A stretch of DNA of 64,000 bases from positions 372,001 to 436,000 of the forward strand of contig WHUZ01000030.1 of assembly GCA_015179045.1 (NCBI GenBank), written 5' to 3'. The position numbers and the translations under genes are program-made. This DNA comes from Kalaharituber pfeilii (Eukaryota > Ascomycota > Pezizomycetes > Pezizales > Pezizaceae). Of the stretch, positions 33,392 to 47,016 are shown one piece after another. The notes below the pieces were generated by a model. That model had not been told where the DNA came from. It did no database searches and was given only the letters and a program-made list of their open reading frames with translations. How positions within the stretch are numbered: position 1 is the stretch's first letter; every line of letters starts with the position of its first letter.

Positions 33392-36204
33392 CTAATATAC
33401 CACATCGGGGGCCCACCCCGGCGGCACCGTATCCTCCTCATTCCTCCTCACCTTACCCTTCTCATCCACCACCGCTCCCTCGTCCTCACACCCAATGATC
33501 TCTCCAGTATGCTTACACTCCTGCCTGCTGACGCCGCCCTCATCCTTCGGCACCCACAGCACCGGCACCTTAGCCGTCACCGCCGGATGGTAGTACGCGT
33601 CCCTCTCCTCTTCGGGCGTGTACCTAATCTCGGGAAAGTCTTTCGGTATCAGCTTCCTCAGCTCCAAGTAATCCGCGTGCTTCTCCGGATGCAGGAACCT
33701 GGCCAGAAAGCCCACTTTCTTAATCTGTCCGCCCACGAGCGCGGCCGCAGCCGCGGCGGGCTTCGGCACAAGGCTGGAAGAGCCTTCCTTGGTCTCGGCG
33801 GTCGGGAACACGTCGCCGGCTTCGCCGTTCTCGGCGCTCAGAAGGCGCTCCTCGACGTCCTCAAGGGACTTGGGAAGGAAGCGGAGGAGCGGGTCGACGG
33901 CGTCAGACAGCGCAAGCTGGAACAGGATGGTGAAGATGAAGAAGATGAGTTGAATGATTGCGGGGCCGATGGCGCTTTTGAGCGCAAAGAGACCGATAAG
34001 GACAATTTCTGCGAGGTAGACGCCAGTGAGGGTCTGATACAGCGCACGCGGATACACGAGACCCTTGGTGTCGATGTTGGTGTTGTAGACAAAGAGCAAG
34101 TTATTCCGGTACGCAAAGTAGAGCAGCGTGAAACCAATGGTGGAGAACGCCATGACGAGGGGAGAGATGATGGAATACGTGATTGCGATGACGGCAATGT
34201 TGGTGTACACCGGGAAGACGGTACCCCAGCCAAGGCCGGCAAGCGTAGACCACCTCCTGAACATCTTGCGTGGCGTGTTATCGAGGATGAGACCGAGGAG
34301 GTTGAAAACGATGAGCCCCACAAGCTGGAGCAAGGCGCCCGCAGAGATTGCCAGACCTTGCAAAATCATAAATGCGATATAGAAATTGCTTGCCTTTGGA
34401 ATTGCTTGAGCCAATAACCCGGGCGCGGACGTAGGGTTGTTGATGATTTCTGAGACAGCAGTGGACGCCGCACTAGCTAACGTAGTCACAAGGAACACCT
34501 GCACGACCTGGAACGCAAAATAGGAATTCTGCGTCCTGAGCTCAATCTGCGAGAGGGATGGCGCGCCGGCAATTTTTGCCATCAACCGCAGCACAATCGG
34601 CAACAACGCCATGAGAATCGCCAACATGACTGCGGGGAGCAGACCAGTGATGAGACCGAGGATGACCGGAGGAGTGTCATTGATGAAGCCGAGCCACGGG
34701 AGCCTCTCGGTGAGGTAGTCGACCTGGGAAATGAGCGCTGTGACGGCAACGGGAATAGACCAGAAGATGACCAGAGCGATGACGAAGGCGGTGGTGGCAG
34801 CGAACTTCACAAGTCGCTCTAGCCAGCGGATCTTCATGTTCCTCCAAACGATTTCGTCAGGGGTGATGCCGATATAGCGTGGGGCCATATGAAGCGGCAA
34901 GTGATATGCGAGCGTCTGCACAGCAACTTGAGCCGTAGACTGGGATGTAAATTCAATGAATGCCGAGTTAAATCTATCAGGTGAAGAACCAAATTAGCAT
35001 TAATAATGTAGTTTGAGCAGGTGTGGATAGTGGCTACTCACTTTTGAGTATCACTGCCATTCCTATACTTCTGTTGCATCTCCTCAACCTGTGGAATCAA
35101 CGTCGCCAGTCTCTCCCTGCACCAGTCAATCGTATCAACCGTCTCCCCAACCAAGAATTTCGTCTTGTGAGTTGGCCGCTTTTTCCTCTCAAGCCACTTT
35201 GCAGCAACACTTCCGCTTTCCCCATCATCCACATCAGCAGCATCCGCCGCAGATCCACCAGCTTTCCTTCTTGCCGCATCTGTGAGTTTAATCAACTTGA
35301 CCTCCGCAGCCTCGAGTTTCATAGCCACCTCATCCCGCTCCTTAACCAGCTTTTCCAATTCCTCGGTATCGCTGTTCAACCAGATACGCTTCACATTGTC
35401 AAAGACACGGCGCAGAGCAGATTCAGACATATATTCCGGTGGGACACATGTAATCAGCACCGTCCTTGCGGAGATCCTGGGCCCGTAAAATGGGCTGAAC
35501 ATGTATGCTTGACGGAGATTGATGTAGAAGATCAGTTCGCGGTAGACTGTGTAGAGGATGAACGAGAAGAAGAAGATCCCAACAAACAGATGAGCCCAGT
35601 ATCTTTCCTTTTTGGCGCAGTTGGAAAACGACAGGATATCCAGTCCTTGTTGGCCTCCCCCACCAGTGATGTTGATTGGAAAAAGAATGGGGAAAACAAA
35701 TAAGCAGCCGGCAACGGAGATCATGCGCGCCTTCTTGAGATACCGGAGGAAGAAGTACCCATCGAGACCGGATGCTTGTAAGATCGCAGTGTCACTGTTA
35801 AGAGTTCGGTCAGAATTAGCATCAGTGCGTTACCTCTCATAACTGCCCTCTTCACCTGCCATGTTCTCAAACCTGAAGATTGAGGGGACCTACTCAGCTC
35901 TTCCAATCCCTCCAATCCAGCTCAGAAACCCATCCTTTCCATCGATAGTCTGTGCCGCCTTCCTTTTCCACTCCGGCACCGTTGATACATAAGCCTTTGG
36001 CATATAAAACCTCTTTTGATACATTCTCAGTACCGCAAAAATGGACACCATGATTGCAAATATGACCAAGTTTGTCACGAGCGTCGACACCATGGCCGAG
36101 ACGCTCGAATTAGTTTCAGTTGCCTTTCCGATGTTTTCATCCTTCTCCGCAATGGCCTGCCGCGGCAGCAGCATGTGGCCGAATGGTGCTGCTGGGAACG
36201 CCAT
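33392..36204 (-). CDS. CSC1/OSCA-type cation channel (DUF221, PHM7/RSN1 family)
   Basis: Calcium-permeable stress-gated cation channel of the TMEM63/OSCA superfamily, expected in the plasma membrane or endomembranes. Exons (minus): 36204-35894, 35794-35042 and 34973-33392, with introns of 99 and 68 nt (donors GTAGGT and GTGAGT). Joined they give exactly 882 codons, 881 residues plus stop. Domain order follows the family: an N-terminal TM helix (SAMVSTLVTNLVIFAIMVSI, about residue 40); TM helices around MISVAGCLFVFPILFPINI and HLFVGIFFFSFILYTVYRE; a cytosolic domain with ISARTVLITCVPPEYMSE and later FNSAFIEFTSQSTAQVA; then the 7-TM core from WRNMKIRWLER onward, including FWSIPVAVTALIS and GWGTVFPVYTNIAVIAITYS. 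The hydrophilic C-terminus with FPEIRYTPEEERDAYYHPAV is the PHM7_ext type. An Ala-rich stretch precedes it. Frame and splice sites are intact, so it is probably functional. Whether ions or lipids are moved cannot be read from the sequence. Confidence 0.93.
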
Positions 36205-39200
36205 CTTTTGGGCTCCCTTATTTTCCGCTCACTTCTTCTGTTTCGTGGTTTGCGATTCGTATTGCGGGGATTGAAGGCTTTGGTGAGGTCAGGACCTGCG
36301 GAAATTGTCCGATTAGCTGAATTTCCAAACATGAAACTCTAAAATGCAATGCATGAACTGAAAAATGAGGTTAGAGGGTATCGGCAACCATCAATTATAG
36401 TGCAAATCCTGTCAATAACGCAAGCCAAGTCAGAGATTGACATACCTCAAGTAACACTCTGTCGGAGCGTTCAGATCAGGCGTGACAAAAGGCGCGAACG
36501 GGCAAAGTTTAAAGTTTTGTCGATATCTCGCACGTCAAAGGACAGGAGCAGCACGCAGAATGGGGGATCGCTGGGTACTAGTACCCCCGACCGCTCTACT
36601 TTGCACTGCGTAGGACGGAAATCTTCCCAGATTCACCTGCGCCCAGTGCGTTAAATATATGTGCAGGCTTGCGGGCGTTCCACAGACAGTTGGTGGGTGA
36701 TGGTCATGCCCTTAATTCCTTTAATTCCCTGAAATGAATGTATCTGCGCTGCAGCCTTTTTTTTTTTTTTTTTCGCGAGACTAGCTAGCTACACACAGAC
36801 CTTGCTCCCGCACCGTGCAATCGTTGGGGACACAAGCGAAACAGATCCAGATCAAGCCTTTTTCCCACGAGCGCAGCAAGCGGTGGTCCGAGGCCAGCCG
36901 ATTGGCGAAATGGGATACGATGTTCGCACTTGTGTGCGCTCTCTGCAATTTTGTTGCTTCTCTCCCCTTCAGTATTTGGATTAGTATGGCGACAAGGAGA
37001 CGGTTTTTGGCTTAACTTGGTTCGCCTGTGCGATCGTCTTGGGAATAGCAAGGGGGACGAGGGCGAGGGTCGCCCTTTGCTGCAGCAGGCAGGGGGGAAG
37101 GACCCGCAAGGTGTCTTGGGTGATGGCAGGGATAGATGGGTGGGGGGGTTGTCGCACAAGTGGGCGGACAAACCTTATGGCAGAGAGGGCGTTGAGGGAT
37201 AGTCAGGGGCAGGCGGGTTGAGTACAGAGATTACACGGATCGGAGGAAGGGAAGGAAAGAAGGAAGGAAGCGGGAAGGGAAGAGGGAAGGAGAGGGGGAA
37301 GAGGGGGAAGAGGGAGAAGAGGGAGAAGAGAAGAGGGAGAGGAGAAGCAGCGCACAGCGGTGGGGAACGCGGGCGGATGCCATTTGGCGGTGCGGTTGGT
37401 TCAGGGGGGCGCTCACTGCCCAGTCCGGCTACTCGCGACCGACCACCTGTGCAGCGCAGTCCCGTTGCATCACCGCGTCAGACTCACCGCGGCCCAGACT
37501 AAGCAGAGGGTCGGCCGGCGCCGAGTGCAAGCACTCAGCGCAGGTGACCCGGCTAATGAAGGCTAAGAATCCGACCGATTTTCTTCCCTATAACCAGTTC
37601 TCACCTATGGTACGGGCACTTTCTTTACCTGACTACAGAGGATCTAGCCCGTCCCTTCACTATAGCCAGGTTCTCACTTAAAAGTATTGCAGCCAGCAGC
37701 ACAGTCTCCCAAACTGCGCTGCTCTGCCTCTCTTCAAGCGCAGCGATGGTGTGCAGCCTACTACGCCAGTATGCGGAGCACTAACTCAATCGAAGCAAGA
37801 TATCAACACGCGCGATACTTTAGCGAGCAACCACAGCACAGCAGCAGCATCATCGCGCCCCACGAAAACACTCACGCTTATGATTATGGCAACGCGATTC
37901 AGCAACGGCGGAAAACGGTGCATTTGGTGTGGTGCATAAGCAGTACTGTATGTCTCACCACAATGTCTCATCCTGAATATGACGATGCCTTCCTCCCCCT
38001 CCCACATGTTTCTCAACCAATAAGCATTTCCTGATCTCCTCCCCGCCGCCAGCGAAACAATCGTGAGAGCTTGATAAATGCCGATCGCCACTCGACCCCA
38101 CCCCCGCGCGGCGTCTGCGCCTATGCATAAACGAAAGAGAGCAGACAACTCATTACTTCAGATCATTACTCGCTACGGGTAACTTATCACAACGCGCACA
38201 ATTCGATGGCATCATTATACTTGTATACCGGCATATATACCGGAACACCAAGGGGTTGTCGGCAGGGGTGGTGAAGTGGTCTGTGTGTTGTAGGAAGTAG
38301 TGAGGGGTGGGACTCGCTGAGTGCAGATACTTTCCTTTATCTTCTTGAAAGGATGCCTACATAGACGTATGGCTACCGAAATTGCTGCTAATGGAGGACA
38401 CACAAATGGAGTCGTAGTAATTCCTGTATTTACCTCTTGAATGTTCAATTCAAAAACTGGCGTTGTTTCCTAGCCCATACCCCTGTCGGCACCCCCTGGT
38501 GTCCCGGTATTTATGCTGGTATACAAGTACGAGACTAATTCTACAGTTCTGCATTCTCTGGTGCAACTCCCTTGTTGATTGTGGCTGAAGTGGTAGAATC
38601 ACGAGGTCTTTAGGTTCTCTAAGCTGAGACTTCACCGGCACGAGATGCCATGTGTGGGTAGGTGGGGCATTGACTTCAACCAAAGCTCCTAGCTCAAGTA
38701 CTTACTTAACCTCTACAGGTTGCATCTACCTCAATGGCGCTGCTCGCATCAAGTGCTACACTTGTGTTGATACTTTAGTCTCATATACCAAGTGTTTATC
38801 ATGATCCATATCAAATGCTATCCTCTGCCATTGATACCCGGCGCGCCTCTAAAGTTAAGTCACAATTGACCTAAGCTTAAAGATACCAGTCCTCAATTTT
38901 ATAAGCTTTCATCGTCCCTCTATAGCCAAATGCTCCAGTGCAATAATCCTTGTCTCATCAATAAATCCGACTATGTACCTACTAACATAGTTCTATGTAA
39001 ACTAAACGTCCTCTGCTTCTATGATATGTACCAATAAATTAACCCACACCTATGATCGTCGTAACCCCTGTTCCTCTTGCAGCACCCCCATCCTTCCTGT
39101 GCAAATGAGCTCCGCATATGATAGCGTCATCCTTCACACGCTTGAAGCGCCCCATATCATACCCATGCTTGGCTTCTCAGCTCCTAGCGCCCGCTACGTG

Positions 39201-41700
39201 AAAAATAAAACACCACATCGATCACGTGGGCGCCGTAGCGGCTGGGGCACGAAACTAAGCTTCTCATGATTACTTGGTTTGGTAAACGCTTCGTACCTAG
39301 GGAGAGAAAGTAGTACAAATCTAACCTGGAGAAAAAAGAAAACACCTCTGTTTTGATCTAGCTTAGCCCTAGTCTCATGCTAAGCTCAGCCTACTCTACC
39401 GTTATGCTATGGTAGGAAAAGCAAAATTTAAATAGGTGCCAAGGAACCAAGTGAGGCTCGCAGCGTACTGTAGCAGTGCATACATACATACCCATCGCAA
39501 TCCTTTCTACAAATCAATAAAAATAGCAGCAGCAGGTATTTAATTGCGCAGTTTTGTTGAATTTATTCATGTAGAGAAGGTTATGTTTTTTCGTGAGAGC
39601 TGAAATTTACGGGATACGAAGTACTATTGAAGTAGTCAACTCCAGAGCCACGGGACTTGGGTTGCGTCGGTTGCTTTTTTTTTTTCGCCACCGCCAAGAC
39701 CGCATGTATCGGCAAAGCTGAGCGAGGTTGCCCTAAATGCGACGATCAGCGACGTGGCTGGTGTATCCCTGCTAGGTCGGTAGCTTTTTCAGCTCCGGAG
39801 CTGCGTCCGATGGATGATGGTGCAGGTACTGTAAACGCAAAGTGGCGATTCCATGATGTCACTGGGTAAGCGGAACATTTATCCAGTTACTGTAAGAGTA
39901 AACAAGGCATAGGTAAATATAAGTATATTATTTTTTTAATCTATAGAAGGAGCTGTTGAATTGAGCTTGTATGATAAAGACTGCAAATTGGTACGGTGTA
40001 CTGGGGCTGGGCATGCGGGGGGGGAACGTACTGTATACATACATTAAAAAAAGCAACTCGTAGAGAATACTTGGGTAGAGTATGAATTAGTAGTGATGCT
40101 GATTAGTTAGAAAAGCAAAAGGTCCGTGGTGCCGAGACGAACTGCGTTGCTAATCGATGGTATACAGGTTAAGCAGATAACTTAGGATGCGGAGGTTTTG
40201 AAAGTGCTAGACCTATGTATCATAGAGCGAAACATCTCGGAAGAACCAAATGGGGGTTTAGGTAGTCTCGTAACCAGAGCAGAGTTTCGTGCTTTCGTTG
40301 TCGCCTCTCAGATTCCGTGCGACTACTGACTAAGTCTGCTTCCGAGACCAGCGTTTAGGGAGTTCGTGCATTGGTGGAGCCAGAGAGTGAGTGAAATTAA
40401 GGATGTTTATGGGTTAAAGGATGCTACTTACTTAGATATTAAAAAAGTAAGTAGAGGATCTAGATTTTTACAAGTCCGTACGGTAAGTGTCGTAAAGCAT
40501 TTGTTCGATACAGGTAGTAGAGTACAGTACTTTACCAAGAGGAATTGGATACCCTTCAATGAGTCCATGTGTCTGAGTAGCGTTAGCGCGATATGCTGTT
40601 TCACCTAATCAAGACATACCGTGACTACTTAACTCCCTTGTTGCATATAGATGAGCGATCAGCTGTGGGTTGGCTCGCTTGTGGATATTGGGTGTCAATA
40701 GGCTCTCGCATGAAGCGTAAGACAAAACGTTGTGATGGGGAAGCTTGCAAGAGTTCCCATAGGAGCATATTATTGTATGCTCAGCCCCCCCATCTGGACC
40801 GTTCCGATCCAGGTACCCGTTCATGTTAGGGGTATTTCCTTAAAGTAGTTTGTGTATAGCATCTGTGGTTGTTGACATTCATATTGAGGAGTAGATAATT
40901 AAAAGATATTAACATAGCAATATGTAATCCCACTGTAGCGTCGCGTCGAGTCGAACTCTCTTTTGCTACAATATCCCTACAATCGTCCGTGGTATTTGAG
41001 TGGAGATTGCTACTATTCACTGTTTGTAGATAGGCTGGGGGTGTCAATAGGGCTGGAGATTCGTCGGATAATGTTTCTAGTGTATACTTTATCCTGAGTA
41101 TATAGCATTGCCATTGGAAAGAGCAGCGAGGATGTGGCGATGAAGTATGCACATGGTGCATTGCGATGGGACTAGGGGGGATGATAGGAGGCATGCTTTA
41201 GCGTGTGGAGAGAGTCTGTCGGATTATGCAAATACTATATCATATATCCCGTGGGTGGGTGAAAACCTCAATCAATAATTCGAGGCCGGTGAAGAATTGC
41301 GCAGCCATTTTCCTGAATCCTCCAGATTTACATGCACTCAATGCATTTTCTAGGCAAACTGATTGCAGCATTTCGTTGTTCAACAGCGGTTGAATGACGA
41401 CGCGGGGCTTTCACCCACCCGATGGGATTCACTTTACAAAAGGTATTCGGATGTATAAAGTTATTTCCTTGGGTATGTGGCACGGAGGGTGAAGTGGTTA
41501 CCCTGAGCTAAAGCTGGCCCTGTTTAGCGGCGCACGTACCTAACTGAACGGCCGCACAACCATTTATTATTTGAAGTCCGTAGTGTTCTAAAAAATAGTT
41601 AGGAGTAAAGGTTAAGTGAGTTATGCGGGGCGTTGGAGGGTGCTCGACATGTTGGATGTAAGTAAGGGTAATGACTAATTGCGAAGTTGGGCTCCAGTAT
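36205..41700. other. 5.5 kb intergenic, no gene recognised
   Basis: The first part holds the upstream region of the CSC1-like gene. A T run at 36757-36773 is followed by a G- and purine-rich segment at 37120-37345 (GGAAGG/GGGAAGA repeats), which explains the long low-complexity frames there. The 40.3-40.6 kb frame MHWWSQRVSEIKDVYGLKD is open for 80 codons but has no recognisable partner. No repeat ends were found. Confidence 0.45.
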
Positions 41701-41702
41701 AT

Positions 41703-41757
<55 letters not shown>

Positions 41758-41803
41758 TTTTATTTTATCATTACTCTTAACCGCCCTGAGGGCTATGACA
41801 AGA
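41701..41803 (-). repeat. LINE family A tail with long ATTT microsatellite
   Basis: About 15 ATTT units (41699-41760) lead into TTATCATTACTC, TTAACCGCCCTGAGGGC and TATGACAAGA, the family A stem-loop with substitutions that abolish its outer pairs. The microsatellite replaces the usual poly(A) tail complement and has probably grown from it. Confidence 0.65.
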
Positions 41804-44800
41804 ATAAATACATAGGAGATAATCAAAAAGATAAGAAGGAAATAAATAAGAGATTGAAAAGCCACGATGAAGCACATGATAAAACAGGATAATCAGAGGA
41901 AAGGGACTCTGCACTATCTCTCTCACTCATCTCTCCACCCCATCTCAACTCCTCCGGTATTTCTACTGCCAACTTGCCAATATCGCTTGAGAGTGAGTGG
42001 ATATGCAGTTCCTTTTTCGAATACATATATATATATATTTAAGCTACTTAGTGTAACTTCGGCATGTGATGTTTACTTGTCTTCTGTAGCAGAGGATGTA
42101 GATTTGGAACTAAGCAAGTATGCAGAGTACCAGGAATAAGCCGCAGGCATTTACAGAAAAACTAGTACAAGTTACTACTTTTCATTAGTGACTGTGTAAG
42201 GTATTTTGTATATACATAAAACATGGCGAACTTATGAAATTGCAAACGATATCCACGTCTGCGGATGATGGAAACACTTGAACTAGAGTACTTAGCGAAT
42301 GCCATTTCCACGTAGTTGACAGCAGAAATAATATGAACGATTGGATACAAGTACGGAATTAAGCATGAAGTTGCAATATGTACTTCTCATAGGGGTTCGA
42401 AATAGAGTTGAATGCTTGTGGAAAGGACGGAGAGGGGGATCGGGGAAGTTTTAAGGAGCCTGGCGATGGAATAAAATTGCCATCTGTGGCACATGGCCAA
42501 GGTCATCTATTGTCGGAGTATGATGAGGATCAAGATGTGTTTACCGCAGTTAAGTAGCTGGGGGTGCTTTAATGTCACCTGCAACTCCAGTAAAATATGA
42601 TGGTACAGTGCAGTATACTGCCAATAATGGTAATGTCCTCCAACTGCTTACTCACTTCTCACGACACCGGGTTGTGTATCGAGGAGACTATGCAAGTTGG
42701 CAAGACGCCAAAAGAGGCAGTATCTAGAGCAGGTACGGAGCCGCGGAAGTAATTCGAACTCCCTGCTCTTGATGTGACGAACCCTCCTTCGCCATCTACC
42801 TCCTTTCTCCCCCTCTTCGGCTTTCCATTCCATTCTTGATCCTCAAGTTCATCTCCCTTTTGTAGTCCGGTCGATACCTCCACTTGTACATGTGTGCTGT
42901 ACAGCTAATCATCATCCAGTCACCATGTCCAACCTCGTAGCGGATTCCTCTCCCTGTGCGGAATTTTGAGGAGGGTGGTTTAGGAGAATGCTAACTTTGA
43001 ATATGGGTGTCAATGCTATTGATGGTCATGGAAGTTGCCAGTATCTCCGGGAGATTCCCACGGAAGTGAGCGGCTCCATGGGAAAGCCGTACTAATAGAA
43101 GAGGTCTAAAACTTGTCGGATGTAAAACATTTCCTGGTTGAGGCCGAAGAAGGTAAGTAGATAGTTATGTGCATAGGGATTATGCGAAGGTTGTAGGCGG
43201 CGAGATACTGACAAGAGAGGGAGTATATTATGATCGATTCAATCGGATGTGAAAGAACACAAAAGCACCCGAGCACAAAAATCCTCCAACTATTCTGAAT
43301 TCAAGATGGCTTCTGCTTTGGTTACTTTACGGAGCCTCTCCATCAATGGACATTGTAATTGCATAGTGCTGTTGATAAAAGTTGAGAGTCCTCCTATGTT
43401 GTGGAACAAATGCAGGTCCAATAACCCCAACGTGCTGGATGCTATCCAAGCAAGGAGGTGGAAGGAGGTTTAAGGACTACCTCCGGTGTGATGCTGTCAC
43501 GCAGTGGAATCAGCTTGCCGCTGACCCGAACGAAACAGGGTTTCCATATCGGATATGTATCTTACAAAGTATATCTTGCAGGTATATATAATAGCCATTG
43601 CGGGAGCCCTTGTCTCATGAAACCTCCCGCCGCATACGCGCATATGCATATCAACGTCAGACAGCACTGTGCTGAGATCGCATAACTGTGAGATAGGCGG
43701 AAGAATAGAAAATAACCCTGAAAGCAATGGACATGCGACTGAGTGGGGTGTTTAGATAAGATGATAGCTCGAATAAAAGAGATATATCCTGCGCAGATCT
43801 TCAGAGGGTTGAATGGTTTAGAGTTTGTATTTGTTCGACTTGCTCTCCTTTTTGGGTTACTTCATGGTTCCGAACTCTCAATGGCAATGGAAAGCACCGC
43901 TTCTATTACAGAGCACTTTCGTATTCTCTCCCCGGTTTAATGACATGAATAGCATGTATTATCTCCCACATCGCAGCCTGGAAGGTTGCCAATGCCATCA
44001 AGTGACCTGCAGGTATGCGGAGATAATCAAAGCTAGGACAAGCTTCCGATTCCCCGTTGTGGTGTGGGTACAGTGCATCAGATATTTGTTATGCCTAACA
44101 TTTTTCGTGCCGCAGAAGTGACGAGGTTGCGGGAGGGGATTGTAGACGAGCGCTTACACGGAGTAATACTTCCGAGCGGAGAAGCATGCATTCTGGCGAG
44201 AGGAGTGAGGGAGCGCCTTGGAGGAGGTGCTTGGTTGTGAAGGCAAGTTGTTATTTCAATACCAGCAAACTAACTCTAGCACTGACATAAGAGATAATTC
44301 ACCGATGAGTAGATTTAGGTCAGCAGCACAGAGTACCTGGGAATATCGTAGCGAATAGGTTATATCTCTCTGGTACGGGAGAATAAACCAAAGAAAGCTG
44401 TGATATACAACCACTCAGATGTGTTTTACTACTCCGCCGCACACCAGTCTCCGGTCGATCTCGCTTGCCACTCCCCAAAAACAAGCAACCGGGTAATGAA
44501 AGTTATTGCATGCATGCAGGGGCCGGGGAAGAAGGAATGCGGGGTGGTGGGGGAATGTCGGGGATGATGGGGGTAAAAATTGCCAACAGCAGGAATTGAT
44601 AAGCCCATACAACTCTGATCAAGACGATGTAGGAGACATTGACATGCTTCGATTGGGATTCCATACAACTTGGTTACTCGATTTGGAAAACGTATGTGGT
44701 GAACTGGACTTGACTGGCCTTATTCCATTATAAGCACCCGAATCAAACCAGAAGCAATTTTATGGTAGAGCAACTTGTAGAAGGGAAAGCGGGTCGAACT

Positions 44801-45240
44801 GCCTTGACCACGTATTGACAGGCTGTTGTGATACAACATTGAATAGAATGCAATGAATGGGGTCAAGGTACCATGGGGGCTATGAGCACTTTGAGCTTGT
44901 CACTGATGCATGCAAATGGAGGAAGCGTTGTGGCCTAGAAACATGCCACGGATATGGAGATGTGCATGCAGCGGTGCCTCTTCACCAGATACTTCTCACC
45001 TGGGGTATTTACTATAGCATATCAAACTCTATATACCCTGGATCCTGCTATCAACAGAACTTATGCCCCCCGCTTCTAGAGCAGTTGAGTGTTCTTCAAT
45101 CCCTGATCCCTCTTACACGAAGCAAACCTCCCTCACATTCTGACTTCCCCATGTTGGGTTTTACTGTTTTAGTTTATATACAGTCCAACGGACCCGCATG
45201 TCCTTAATTCCTGCCCATTTCCAATTGTTTCCCTTCAGTC
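41804..45240. other. 3.4 kb non-coding, no gene recognised
   Basis: The LINE body next to the tail at 41701 may extend to about 42000, but no coding similarity is visible. Frames elsewhere are short. The N-terminal exon(s) of the sugar transporter relic should lie just upstream of 45240, but I could not identify them. Confidence 0.45.
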
Positions 45241-45919
45241 ACGAAACTGGGGTTTATGAGCGCGAGTTATAGCTTGGGATGCATTATTGGGCTGCCATTT
45301 GTGCCAATGGTGGGAGATAACTGGGGGAGAAGGCGGAGTATCGTCACGGGGAGCTTGATTATGGTCGTGGGCGCGATTATCTAGGGGGCAGCACAGACTT
45401 GTGAATGACTCCGGGCCCTGTTAACCATTCCCTGCGCGTGACGTTCGTTGCGTTGTCATGTGCCAAATGGTTTTTCCAATGTAGTTGTTTGCCACTAGAC
45501 CGGATTTGGAACCGCTACCGGATTCGGTAGTCCAGGCAGCTGGGCCGACGCTTTCTTCACCTCACTTGCTGTCAAAACAATGGAATGGTGTGGCTAACAA
45601 ATCCAATGGTGTCTCATAAATAGTTGCCATGTTTATTATTGGCCGTATCCTCCTCGGCATGGGTATCCCCTTCGCCATCGTTGCAGCCTCGTCCCTCATC
45701 GGAGAGATCTCCTACGCTAAAGAACGTGCGACTCTAAAGTCCCTGTTCAACGCAAGTTGGTTTGTTGGCGCAATCGTGGCAGCCGGCGTCACGCTGGGGA
45801 CGTTCGCTATGCCGACTACCTGGAGTTGGAGAATACCGAGTTTGTTGCAGTTGGTGCCAACTGCGTTTCAGTTGACGCTCATATGGTATGCGCATGATAT
45901 ATTTCTGTATAGGGCTTGA
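45241..45919 (+). pseudogene. MFS sugar transporter relic, 5' part (lactose-permease-like)
   Basis: Proton-coupled sugar uptake carrier of the fungal hexose/lactose permease group, now inactive. The first visible exon encodes SYSLGCIIGLPFVPMVGDN, then WGRRRSI (the D-x-x-GRR signature between helices 2 and 3) and IMVVGAII, followed by an in-frame TAG at 45382-45384 where the family often has Gln (CAG to TAG, a C-to-T change). A probable intron runs from 45401 to 45623. The next exon gives MFIIGRILLGMGIPFAIVAA, SSLIGEISYAKERATLKSLF, NASWFVGAIVAAGVTLGTF and WSWRIPSLLQLVPTAFQLTL, and stops at IWYA where PESPRYL is expected. At this point the gene is interrupted by about 2 kb of foreign sequence. 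Confidence 0.85.
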
Positions 45920-46277
45920 AGATCCGTGCACCGCTGTTTATTTATGGTGGTGGTAAGAGAGTGAGTAGGTGGAAGCGAGGGGAGAAGAGGAGGAGGGGGA
46001 GGAGGGGGAGGAGGAGGAGCGGGTCAGGGGACATAATGATAAAACCCCGCTAGGCACTGCCGTACAAAGTTTGTATGGGTAATCCCATTTACACCTCGGA
46101 CAGGCTTGATTTACCCCAGAAAATGGGGTAAGTAGCTACTAGGAAGTGAAATCTACCCCAATTCTAGGTTTCGCGAGGATCAAGTAAAGAAAGCTTAAGT
46201 CCTTTTTAGGTTTGCACCCGGTCGAGGTGTGGAACTCCAGAATGTATCCTCCCCAGAAATTTCGGAGACTTATGGAG
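45920..46277. other. Foreign sequence inside the transporter relic
   Basis: A purine-rich GAGGAGG tract (45970-46020) is followed by ACATAATGATAAAA and unrelated text up to the LINE tail. Coding similarity to the transporter ends before this. No ends or duplications were determined. Confidence 0.4.
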
Positions 46278-47016
46278 TTTTTTTTTTTTTTTTTTTTATC
46301 ATTACTCGCGTGCCGCCCTACGGGCTATGGCGAGGGTTTTTATTTAAGTAAAGAAAAATAATAGGTAGCTACATAAAACCCACGACTCTCACTGGTGTTA
46401 TGGGTGGATGATCTGAGCCGATGCGGGGGGACGTCCTTAGCCTATTTCCGTCCTCTGTTCCACTCGTACCGGCAGGCTCTCAACCATCTTCCTCCTAGTC
46501 TCACCCGGTCTACTTCCGTTGTGTCCTCCAGGTATATAACTGCCGAGCTTGTCTTTTTTCCTTCCTCCCTCAGTGTAATTTTGTTCCTCAGCCATCTGAT
46601 CCCCGTGATTTTTCCTATGTCTTCGTTGTCAGCTTCCATCCATCTCCGGACGTTCCCGAGGTCCTCCCTCAGGGCTATCCCATGTACTACGATGCCGGAT
46701 TTGGAGGTGAGTGGTATCGGGGTGGATGGGCGGGTCGGGGATTTGGCGTTTGGAGTTCGAGGGGGCTTGGTCTTCGGCGTGGGTGTTGGGGTGGGGGTGG
46801 GAGCAGGGGTTGATGGGGTCGTCTCGGTGGTGCCGGATGTCCTGACCGGTGTGGTGGCTATCTTCCTTGCCTCCGCGTTGTCCAGTCTTCGTCTGAAGGC
46901 ATACGGGTCTTGTGCTGACGCCGTTTTGCCTTTTCGCTTTCTCGTCTTGGTCGCGACCTCCGGGGTTGGAACGGGGGGTGGGGATTGTTGATTGAGAGCA
47001 ACAGCAGGTGTAGACT
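46278..47016 (-). mobile_element. LINE family A ORF1 (gag-like) segment joined to the family 3' end
   Basis: The 3' terminus is at 46278-46334: 20 T, then ATCATTACTCGCGTGCC and GCCCTACGGGCTATGGCGAG, on the minus strand. Immediately upstream, a minus-strand frame runs from about 47016 to the stop at 46442-46444. It encodes a basic start (TKTRKRKGK), DPYAFRRRLDNAEARK, a Pro/Thr-rich linker of TP repeats, then SGIVVHGIALREDLGNVRRW, KITGIRWLRNKITLREEGKK, TSSAVIYLEDTTEVDRVRLG and GRWLRACRYEW. This is the pattern of the RNA-binding ORF1 protein of fungal LINEs. No reverse transcriptase or RNase H lies between ORF1 and the 3' end, so the copy is internally deleted or a non-autonomous derivative. The 5' limit is unclear. 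Confidence 0.65.

Noticed and set aside
33509..34417. 302-codon plus-strand frame
   Set aside because: It is antisense to the third exon of the CSC1-like gene, whose membrane-protein frame and splice sites are convincing.
36785..37500. Pro/Ser- and Arg/Gly-rich frames on both strands
   Set aside because: They arise from purine-rich GGAAGG/GGGAAGA low-complexity DNA with no conserved feature.
41671..41892. Hydrophobic frame of repeated YLFI
   Set aside because: It is the translation of an ATTT microsatellite at a LINE tail, not a membrane protein.
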